NCBI GenBank assembly: GCA_001604435.1
Contig: LVBO01000231.1
Coordinates: forward strand, 1 to 11,428
From: Synergistales bacterium Syner_01
GTDB taxonomy: Bacteria > Synergistota > Synergistia > Synergistales > Aminobacteriaceae
DNA length: 11,428 nt
Direction: 5' to 3'
This document shows, one piece after another, positions 6,204-11,428 of this stretch (its first letter is position 1; each line of letters starts with the position of its first letter). Under the pieces are notes generated by a model that saw nothing but the letters and a program-made list of their open reading frames with translations, was not told the DNA's origin and did no database searches. Made by a program: the position numbers and the translations under genes.

Positions 6204-8147
6204 TTACTCGAAATGATAGGCCTTGTCGAAGGCGTCCTTCGTGGCCTCGTAGATTCTGCCGGGCGCGGCGGCGTCCGCCACAGGGATAACGCGCTCGAAC
6301 GCCGCCTCGAACGCTTCCACGACGTTCCTGGTCGGGCGGATGCCGAGGGAGAGCACCACGGCGTCGACATTGGCCTCCACGACCGCGCCGTCGGCGCGGG
6401 CCATGCGGATGCCGTCGGGAAGGATTTCCACGAGCTTGTGTCCGGCGTATACCTCGGGCTTCATTGCCATGACGCGACCCAGAATATCGTTCCTGATCAC
6501 GGGGAAGATTCCCGGCCCGATATCGGGGAGCATCTCCACGAGCAGCAGATCGCACCCCGCCGCTCCGAGCATCTCGGCGGTCTCGAGCCCCGTCATTCCG
6601 GTGCCGATCACCGCCACGCGCCCCGCGGGGCGCGCCTTTCCCTCCACAACGTCGTCGGCGGTGCACACGTTCGGGAGGTCGACTCCCGGAATTTTCGGGA
6701 TCAGGGGAACCGCGCCAGTGGCGATGAAGACGGCCTCGGGCGCATACTTCTTCACAAGTTCGGGAGTGGCCTCCGTTCCGCAGACCACGTTCACCCCCAG
6801 GACTTCGAGCTCCCTTTTCATCGTGCGTATGAGACGGGTGATCAGCTCTTTGTGAGGCGGTTTGTCCGCCAGGTGAAGGACGCCCCCGAGTTCCGGGCGC
6901 TTCTCGATGAGCGTCACGGCGAATCCCCGTTCGGCCAGCACTCTGGCCGCCTCCATGCCTCCCGGTCCTCCGCCGGCGACGCAGACCTTCCTCCCCGAGC
7001 CGTTCCTCGGGTAGTCGGGGTAAAGGTACTCCCGCCCCATGCGCGGATTGACGGCGCATACCGCCGTCTGCCCCTTCGCCAGAAGGCGCTCCCGACAGAC
7101 CATGCAGCCGATGCACTGGCGGATTTCGTCCTCCCGCCCCTCCTTCGCCTTCTTCATGAAGTCGGGGTCGGCGAACTGCGAGCGACCGAGGCCCACGAAG
7201 TCGCACACGCCTTCTTCGAGAAGCGATTCGGCGAAGGCGGGATCCTTGATGGTGTTCGTCGCGATTATGGGAATCTTCAGGGCCTGCTTGAAGGCCTTCG
7301 CCACATGTTTCTTCCAGCCCGGCGCGTAGGAGTAGGGGTCGCAGTTCGCGTTGCCGTTGAGCGCGCTTCCGTTGCTCACGTTCAGGACGTCGATTCCCTT
7401 CTCTTCGAGGTATTTCCCTATTCGAAGTCCGTCATCGAGAGTCAGGGTGCCGGGAACCCCGGGCGTCATCTCGTCGCCGCTTATCCTCACCGACAGGGGA
7501 AATCCTCTGCCGAGGGCGGCCCGGATGCCGTCGATGATCTCTCCCGTGAACCGCATGCGGTTTTCGAAGCTGCCGCCGTACTCGTCGGTTCGCTTGTTGT
7601 AGTACGGGCTGAAGAACTGTCCGATGAGATAGGAGTGGGCGCCGTGAAGTTCTACGCCGTCGTACCCCGCCTTTTTGCAGCGCACGGCGGCGTCCGTGAA
7701 TTTTTTCTGAACCGCCTTGATCTCCTCGATGGTCATGGCCCTGGGCGCGGGCGCTCCGGGGGCGGCGGGCACGTCGCTCGCGCTTAGCGACTGCCTGCCG
7801 CTCAGCGCGGGCTTCGACGTGGAGCCGCCGTGGTGAATCTGGGCGAAGATGAGCGCCCCGTAGGCGTGCACGGCATCCACGAGGCTTTCCAGCCCCGCGA
7901 TGTGCCAGTCGGCCGACGCGCGAAGGTTATGGGGCGACGGAACGCTGTCCACGTGGTCCACCCCGGTGTACTCGTTGATGATCAGGCCGATGCCGCCTCT
8001 GGCGCGCTCCTGGTAGTACCGGAGCAGCTTCATGGAGACGGTTCCGTCGTGGTCGGCGAAATCGGTCGCCATGGGGCTCATGACGCCGCGGTTCCGGAGT
8101 GTCAGATTGCCGATTCTTCCCTTTTCAAACAGGCGTTTGTACTCCAT
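6204..8147 (-). CDS. Old-yellow-enzyme family FMN/FAD/[4Fe-4S] oxidoreductase (enoate / 2,4-dienoyl-CoA reductase type)
   Basis: 647 residues, the full length of the FadH/BaiCD/2-enoate reductase group. Residues 1-340 form the FMN-binding barrel with HHGG (105-108) and the HGAHSYLIGQFFSPYYNKR segment (168-186) near the active site. C345, C348, C351 and C364 (CIGCMVC...AVCAVNP) match the [4Fe-4S] ligands. KVCVAGGGPGGMEAA (387-401) binds FAD, and a second Rossmann motif, VAVIGTGMTGLETA (511-524), binds NAD(P)H. The family reduces C=C bonds next to a carbonyl or CoA ester, usually anaerobically. The start ATG at 8147 is 12 bases after the stop of the peroxidase-related gene, with only a weak GCAGG site, which suggests translational coupling. 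The neighbours (AhpD-like, cyclase-like) do not match fatty-acid, bile-acid or nicotinate gene sets that I know, so the substrate is open. Confidence 0.92.
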   Translation of the reverse strand: MEYKRLFEKGRIGNLTLRNRGVMSPMATDFADHDGTVSMKLLRYYQERARGGIGLIINEYTGVDHVDSVPSPHNLRASADWHIAGLESLVDAVHAYGALIFAQIHHGGSTSKPALSGRQSLSASDVPAAPGAPAPRAMTIEEIKAVQKKFTDAAVRCKKAGYDGVELHGAHSYLIGQFFSPYYNKRTDEYGGSFENRMRFTGEIIDGIRAALGRGFPLSVRISGDEMTPGVPGTLTLDDGLRIGKYLEEKGIDVLNVSNGSALNGNANCDPYSYAPGWKKHVAKAFKQALKIPIIATNTIKDPAFAESLLEEGVCDFVGLGRSQFADPDFMKKAKEGREDEIRQCIGCMVCRERLLAKGQTAVCAVNPRMGREYLYPDYPRNGSGRKVCVAGGGPGGMEAARVLAERGFAVTLIEKRPELGGVLHLADKPPHKELITRLIRTMKRELEVLGVNVVCGTEATPELVKKYAPEAVFIATGAVPLIPKIPGVDLPNVCTADDVVEGKARPAGRVAVIGTGMTGLETAEMLGAAGCDLLLVEMLPDIGPGIFPVIRNDILGRVMAMKPEVYAGHKLVEILPDGIRMARADGAVVEANVDAVVLSLGIRPTRNVVEAFEAAFERVIPVADAAAPGRIYEATKDAFDKAYHFE

Positions 8148-8159
8148 GATGCCTGCCCG

Positions 8160-8753
8160 TCAGCGGTTGTGGCTGTAGTGTCCCGGATTCGCCAGAGGCT
8201 CGATGGTGCTCACCCAGCGGTTCGTGTAGTTGAAAAACCCCGCCACGTAGGCCGCTTCCAGAATCTCGTGGTCGTTGAAGCCGGCTTCCCGGAGCTTATC
8301 CACCTGTTCCGTGGTGATCTCTCTGGGGTAGGCGGTGACGAAATAGGCGTAGTCGCAGAGGGCGCGCTGCTTTTCCGTCAGCTTGGCCGCGCGGTAGTTG
8401 TAGGTGAGCTGGTCGACCCACACGGGGTCGTTCGTCATGCCGCGGAGGTAGTCGCTGTGGGTGGTCAGGCAGTAGTTGCAGCCGTTGGTGGAGGAAACGA
8501 CCAGGCCGATCATCTCCTTGTCGGCGTTGCTCAGGTAGCAGGTCTCGGGGGTGAAAAGAGAGGCCTTGAAATGGAGGAAGCCCATGTACTGGGACGAATT
8601 GAGGGGGAGCACCTTGAAGAGGTTGTTGATGAACCCCCAGTTTTTCTCCATGGACGCTACGTTTTCTTCGTAGACCTTCATATGCTCGTCGGGCACGTCC
8701 TCCCGAGACGGCTTCTCCAGATGCGACAGCTTCTCGTCGAATTCAAAACTCAT
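8160..8753 (-). CDS. Carboxymuconolactone decarboxylase / AhpD-like peroxidase-related protein
   Basis: 197 residues. ATG 8753 follows AGGAGGG (plus 8761-8767) by 7 bases, the best binding site of this operon. E80, C92, C95 and H99 give E-x11-C-x2-C-x3-H, the AhpD-type redox signature (sequence NGCNYCLTTH), on the all-helical CMD fold. The C-terminal half (EITTEQVDKL, HEILEAAYVAGFFNYTNR) fits uncharacterised peroxidase-related members of the family. Such proteins reduce peroxides through the cysteine pair, but many relatives have other or unknown roles. It is the first gene of the operon and may protect the oxygen-sensitive flavin/Fe-S enzyme downstream or act directly on the substrate. That link is inference. 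Confidence 0.87.
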   Translation of the reverse strand: MSFEFDEKLSHLEKPSREDVPDEHMKVYEENVASMEKNWGFINNLFKVLPLNSSQYMGFLHFKASLFTPETCYLSNADKEMIGLVVSSTNGCNYCLTTHSDYLRGMTNDPVWVDQLTYNYRAAKLTEKQRALCDYAYFVTAYPREITTEQVDKLREAGFNDHEILEAAYVAGFFNYTNRWVSTIEPLANPGHYSHNR

Positions 8754-8795
8754 AACGACACCCTCCTAAAATATTAGAATATAAACAAAGCAGCT

Positions 8796-8825
8796 CTTAT
8801 TGGACGGAATATTCTGCTCAATAAG
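8796..8825. promoter_or_regulatory. 30-bp two-level palindrome, candidate operator of the minus-strand operon
   Basis: CTTATTG (8796-8802) and CAATAAG (8819-8825) are perfect inverted repeats. The palindrome GAATATTC (8807-8814) has exactly the same centre (between 8810 and 8811), so 22 of 30 positions are symmetric. It lies just downstream of the predicted start point and 43 bases before the first gene, a usual place for a repressor site. No regulator gene is in the window. Confidence 0.6.
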
Positions 8826-8844
8826 CGGCCGATGCTTTGCAAAG

Positions 8845-8873
8845 ATAGTACGGCATATTATAAATTTTGTCCA
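8845..8873 (-). promoter_or_regulatory. Candidate promoter of the peroxidase-flavoenzyme-cyclase operon
   Basis: On the minus strand TGGACA (plus 8868-8873), 17 bases, then TACTAT (plus 8845-8850). An AT-rich TATAAT (plus 8857-8862) lies in the spacer but has no good -35 partner. Start near 8838 puts the palindrome at about +13 to +42. Confidence 0.5.
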
Positions 8874-9073
8874 TACTCGAATTTCGCAGTAAGATTTGTG
8901 CAGCTGTCATGGGAGTGCGATGTGGCGGCGCGATCCTCGATTGCCTATCTCACGTCGTATTCGTGGAGCAAGGCCTTTCCGAAGGTCCGAATCTCTCGCG
9001 GTGATCGCCGGAGAGACCGTTATGCTTCGGGGATTCGAGGCGTCCTGTCCGCTCGGCGCGCGCAACTTCGCAG
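8874..9073. other. Divergent intergenic region without recognised gene
   Basis: About 200 bases between the two divergent promoters. Short open frames here match nothing I know and lack good starts. One hairpin is visible at 8992-9016 (TCTCTC-GCG, loop GTGAT, CGC-cg-GAGAGA), without a T tract on either strand. A second imperfect dyad at 9058-9083 (AACT-tcgc-AGTT flanked by GCGC-rich arms) overlaps the -35 of the next promoter. Confidence 0.5.
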
Positions 9074-9102
9074 TTGACGCGCGAAGCAAGAAGGCCTAGA
9101 AT
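9074..9102 (+). promoter_or_regulatory. Sigma70-type promoter of the cobalamin uptake operon
   Basis: TTGACG (9074-9079), a 17-base spacer and TAGAAT (9097-9102). Predicted start is near 9109, some 10 bases before the first helix of the riboswitch, which agrees well with a leader beginning at the aptamer. Confidence 0.75.
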
Positions 9103-9117
9103 TCAATGCAATTGAAT
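9101..9117. promoter_or_regulatory. Palindrome at the predicted transcription start of the btu operon
   Basis: ATTCAAT (9101-9107) and ATTGAAT (9111-9117) are perfect 7-bp inverted arms around GCA. The site overlaps the end of the -10 box and the predicted start, so it could be a protein operator adding control above the riboswitch. Chance in AT-rich sequence is possible. Confidence 0.45.
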
Positions 9118-9119
9118 AC

Positions 9120-9242
9120 GCGTTCTCCGCGGAGTAATCCGGTGCAAGTCCGGAGCGGCCCCGCCACTGTAACCGAAAATTTTTTCGGAAGCCAGAAAAT
9201 CACGGAGAGCGCACGGGTGTTGTGCGCGGGCATGTATCACCC
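9120..9242 (+). promoter_or_regulatory. Cobalamin riboswitch, compact type, in the btu leader
   Basis: P1 pairs GCGTTCTCCG (9120-9129) with CGGAGAGCGC (9203-9212), nine Watson-Crick pairs and one G-U. Inside are CCGGTGCAAGTCCGG (P4), CGGCCCCGCCACTGTAACCG and GAAGCCAGA, the conserved cobalamin core with a relaxed B12 box. A P13-like hairpin follows (GGGTG at 9215-9219 with CACCC at 9238-9242). Its loop GCGGG (9226-9230) is complementary to CCCGC of L5 (9160-9164). The core is only ~93 bases and lacks the P6 extension of the other riboswitch in this window, so it resembles class II. With the terminator downstream it should switch off uptake when cobalamin is plentiful. Confidence 0.92.
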
Positions 9243-9261
9243 TGTAAGTTGGTGTTTATTC

Positions 9262-9291
9262 GAGGAGGCCCGTGCGGTCTCCTCTTTTTTT
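9262..9291 (+). terminator. Rho-independent terminator, expression platform of the btu riboswitch
   Basis: GAGGAGGCC (9262-9270) pairs with GGTCTCCTC (9276-9284) around CGTGC, followed by seven T. It lies 17 bases before the start codon. GCCCGTGC (9268-9275) can instead pair with GCGCGGGC of L13 (9224-9231; one G-U) or with GCACGGG (9211-9217; 7 bp), either of which would prevent the terminator. Confidence 0.9.
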
Positions 9292-9308
9292 GGGGGAGGA
9301 ATGCCGTG

Positions 9309-10229
9309 ATGCGAGCGTGGTTTAAAGTTCGAACGGGAGGAGCGCTCCTTGCGCTGCTTTTCGTGTTCTTTTTCGCGACGTCCCTGTCGGGGGCGCCGCG
9401 TCGGATCGTGTCGCTCTCTCCGGTGGGGACGGAGTTCCTTTTCGCCTTGGGACTGGGAGATCGGCTCGTCGGCGTCACCGATTTCTGCGACACGCCTCCG
9501 GAGGCGCGAACGAAGCCGCGGTTGGGAGGATTCGCCGCGCTCAATCTTGAAGCTCTTCTCGCCGCGGAAACGGACCTGATCGTCTTTCAGGATCTTCATC
9601 TCCAGTTCCTTCCGCAGATCGAGCGGTTGGGGATTCCGTACGTGTTGCTGAAGCAGAATTCGGTGGAGGAGGTGCTTCTCTCGGTCGAGGCGCTGGGCCG
9701 CGCGTGCGGCGAAGAGGAGGCGGCCGCGGCGTTGATCGGGAGGATGCGCGCGGAGATCGCCGCTCTCGCGGAGAAGGTCGCCGCGACGGCGAGCCGTCCC
9801 CGGGTGTTGCTCGCCGTTTCCAGGGAGCTTTCGGAGCCGCGTATCTCCTCTTTTTACGCGGCAGGGAGAGCTACGTTCTACAATGAGCTGATCGAACTCG
9901 CGGGCGGCGCGAACGCGGTGGGGCCGGGCGGCGCGGACTATCCGCTGCTCTCCGTCGAAGGGTTGTTCTCGCTGAATCCGGAGGTGATCGTCGATTTGAT
10001 CGGCGACAGGAACTTCTACCACTCGATGGAGCCGGTCGACGCCGAATATGTTTTCGACCGAGAGCGTCTTGTGCGGCAGTGGACGGAGAGCGCGAAGGTT
10101 CCCGCGGTAACGGAGGGGCGGGTGCATATTCTGGAAGGGACGCTCTTTCTCCGTCCGGGGCCGAGAATAGGGCGGATTCTGCGCGCCTTCGCGGAAATTC
10201 TTCATCCGGAGATCGAGTGGATTCCATGA
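9309..10229 (+). CDS. btuF: Cobalamin ABC transporter substrate-binding protein
   Basis: 306 residues from ATG 9309, 8 bases after GGGGGAGGA (9292-9300); GTG 9306 is an alternative. Residues 1-28 form a signal peptide: MRAWFKVR, a hydrophobic stretch ALLALLFVFFFATSL, then a small-residue cleavage region near SLSGA. There is no lipobox cysteine, so a soluble periplasmic protein is likely. The mature part starts RRIVSLSPVGTEFLFALGLG with GVTDFCDTPPEA, the BtuF/FecB-type (PF01497) opening. VDLIGDRNFY and the C-terminal SAKVPAVTEGRVHILEG also fit the family. It captures the vitamin and delivers it to the BtuC-BtuD complex. The family also binds ferric siderophores and haem, but the cobalamin riboswitch directly upstream decides for cobalamin or a corrinoid. 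Confidence 0.9.
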   Translation: MRAWFKVRTGGALLALLFVFFFATSLSGAPRRIVSLSPVGTEFLFALGLGDRLVGVTDFCDTPPEARTKPRLGGFAALNLEALLAAETDLIVFQDLHLQFLPQIERLGIPYVLLKQNSVEEVLLSVEALGRACGEEEAAAALIGRMRAEIAALAEKVAATASRPRVLLAVSRELSEPRISSFYAAGRATFYNELIELAGGANAVGPGGADYPLLSVEGLFSLNPEVIVDLIGDRNFYHSMEPVDAEYVFDRERLVRQWTESAKVPAVTEGRVHILEGTLFLRPGPRIGRILRAFAEILHPEIEWIP

Positions 10230-11014
10230 CGCCTCTTCTGGAGGCCCGCGCTCTCGGCCTCGTTCTTGGAGGGACGCGAATTCTCGACGGGGTTTCGTTC
10301 TCGGTGCGGCGAGGCGAGTTTCTTGCGATCGTAGGCCCCAACGGCGCGGGGAAGACCAGTCTTCTCAAGTGTCTCGGCGGGTTGCGGCGTCCATCGTCGG
10401 GAACGGTGCTGCTCGAAGGGCGTCCGATGGAGGGGCTCTCCCGGCGTCGGATCGCCAGGCGCATCGCGTGGATCCCCCAGTCGGGGACCGATTCGCTTCC
10501 GTTCACGGTGCGGGAGTTTCTGCTTCTTTCGCGTTATCCGTGGAAGTCGGCGTTTTCCGGAGAGAGCGTCGACGACCGCGAAATCCTCGCCAACGCCTTC
10601 CGTCTGACGGAGCTGGAGGGGCTGCAGGAGCGCCCCGTGCATCTGCTGAGCGGCGGCGAACGACAAAAGGCGCTGCTTGCCGCGGCGCTCGTGCAGACGA
10701 CGGATATGCTTTTTCTGGACGAACCGACGTCGTTTCTGGACTACCGCTGTCAGGTGGAGATGACCGCTCTTGTGGAGCGCGTCAATCGCGAGCGGGGAAT
10801 CACCGTGCTCATGGTGACGCACGATATCAACCTGGCGCTGCGGAGCGCGGACAGGGTGCTCGCGTTGAAAGGGGGCGGAGTTCTCCGGGATGGCGCGACG
10901 GACGACTTTTTGGACGCCGGACTGCTCCGCGAGATCTTCGACACCGAGTTTCACTCCTTCGGCGGAGACGGGGTACGCGTCCCGTACGTCGCCCCGCGAG
11001 GTCTGGTGTTATGA
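10226..11014 (+). CDS. btuD: Cobalamin ABC transporter ATP-binding protein
   Basis: 262 residues. The start ATG (10226) overlaps the stop of the binding-protein gene (ATGA), so the two are translationally coupled. All ABC motifs are present: Walker A GPNGAGKT (37-44), Q-loop Q85, signature LSGGERQ (141-147), Walker B DMLFLDEP (160-167), the D-loop after it, and H199 in VTHD. Length and sequence fit the FepC/BtuD subfamily energising FecCD-type permeases. As a dimer on the inner face of the membrane it hydrolyses ATP to drive corrinoid import. Gene order here is binding protein, ATPase, permease. Confidence 0.9.
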   Translation: MTPLLEARALGLVLGGTRILDGVSFSVRRGEFLAIVGPNGAGKTSLLKCLGGLRRPSSGTVLLEGRPMEGLSRRRIARRIAWIPQSGTDSLPFTVREFLLLSRYPWKSAFSGESVDDREILANAFRLTELEGLQERPVHLLSGGERQKALLAAALVQTTDMLFLDEPTSFLDYRCQVEMTALVERVNRERGITVLMVTHDINLALRSADRVLALKGGGVLRDGATDDFLDAGLLREIFDTEFHSFGGDGVRVPYVAPRGLVL

Positions 11015-11428
11015 AGCGCTTCGCTTTGCCCGCCGTTCTGCTCTTCTCGCTGCTCTGCGTCGCCGTCGCTCCGTTCGTCGGGATGCACTCCGTCTCTTGG
11101 GAAGACATTTTGCGGAGCGGCGGCAACGGCGGGCGCATCTTCTGGGAGCTGCGCCTTCCGCGGGTGCTCCTTGGGTGGATCACCGGAGCGACGCTCTCCC
11201 TCTGCGGCATGGTGTTTCAGGCGCTCTTCCGCAACGATCTGGCTTCTCCCGATATGCTGGGCGTGTCCACGGGAGCGGCGTTCGGCGCGGTGCTCTCCAT
11301 ACGCTTCGGCTTCTCCTTCACCGTCTTCGGACTGTTCTCGGCCCTTTCCACATCCGCGTTTCTGGGAGCGATGCTCGCGACGGCCGTCATCTACGCCGCG
11401 GGCACGCTGCGCGGAGGGGGGATGTCGG
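11011..11428 (+). CDS. btuC: Cobalamin ABC transporter permease, N-terminal part (cut by window edge)
   Basis: The first 139 residues are present, starting at ATG 11011, which overlaps the ATPase stop (ATGA). An N-terminal hydrophobic helix (ALPAVLLFSLLCVAVAPFVG) is followed by FWELRLPRVLLGWITGA, SLCGMVFQALFRNDLASPDM and LGVSTGAAFGAVLSI. This R-L-P-R, then G-x-x-x-Q-x-x-F-x-N-x-L-A-x-P-x-x-L-G-V-x-x-G-A series is the signature of FecCD/BtuC permeases (usually about 320-350 residues). A further hydrophobic segment runs to the window end. It forms the membrane channel of the uptake system. Confidence 0.9.
   Translation, partial: MKRFALPAVLLFSLLCVAVAPFVGMHSVSWEDILRSGGNGGRIFWELRLPRVLLGWITGATLSLCGMVFQALFRNDLASPDMLGVSTGAAFGAVLSIRFGFSFTVFGLFSALSTSAFLGAMLATAVIYAAGTLRGGGMS

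Noticed and set aside
6213..7787. Long plus-strand open frame (524 codons) opposite the flavoenzyme gene
   Set aside because: It lies wholly antisense to a gene with clear FMN, Fe-S and FAD motifs; its translation is rich in R, H, G and V without family motifs, typical of a GC-rich shadow frame.
8992..9016. Hairpin TCTCTCGCG...CGC-cg-GAGAGA as a terminator
   Set aside because: No T tract on either strand and no gene ends nearby.
8832..9077. Small plus-strand open frame in the divergent intergenic region
   Set aside because: No recognisable motif, no clear ribosome binding site, and it covers the promoter regions on both sides.

Overview
The window looks like a chromosomal stretch of a GC-rich anaerobic bacterium with an extracytoplasmic uptake system. 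An anaerobic Synergistota-type or related fermenter fits the methylmalonyl-CoA mutase, the flavin/Fe-S enoate-reductase-type enzyme and the heavy use of cobalamin riboswitches. This placement is inference from gene content, not from a marker gene. No rRNA, tRNA, CRISPR array or transposase is visible.

Layout. (1) 1-522, minus strand: the first ~52 codons of a methylmalonyl-CoA mutase small-subunit-like gene. Its long leader holds a consensus-type promoter, a full-size cobalamin riboswitch and a rho-independent terminator. (2) 586-5186, plus strand: a cluster of AlbA_2 (Schlafen-AlbA)/GHKL-ATPase genes. It contains a 3'-end remnant of one paralogue, two intact genes (736-1992 and 2046-3590), a small tandem-SH3 protein gene (3672-4049) and a third, decayed AlbA gene (4139-5186) with an internal deletion and frameshift. 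(3) 5349-8873, minus strand: a three-gene operon read as AhpD-like peroxidase-related protein, then an old-yellow-enzyme/enoate-reductase-type flavoprotein, then a cyclase-family hydrolase. It has a terminator at its end, and a promoter plus a 30-bp two-level palindrome at its head. (4) 9074-11428, plus strand: a cobalamin uptake operon (btuF-btuD-btuC order, the last gene cut by the window). It is driven by a good promoter with a palindrome at the start point, followed by a second, compact cobalamin riboswitch and a terminator.

The two outer units are tied together by vitamin B12. One takes up cobalamin and the other encodes an adenosylcobalamin-dependent enzyme, and both lie behind transcription-terminating cobalamin riboswitches. 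In both leaders the loop that should kiss L5 in the ligand-bound aptamer is also complementary to the 5' side of the terminator. This gives a simple OFF-switch model. Applied to the B12-dependent mutase, that logic is unexpected and is the most interesting regulatory point in the window.

The AlbA cluster shows paralogue amplification and decay: two blocks upstream of the first gene are ~80% identical to the 3' end and downstream flank of the second gene.
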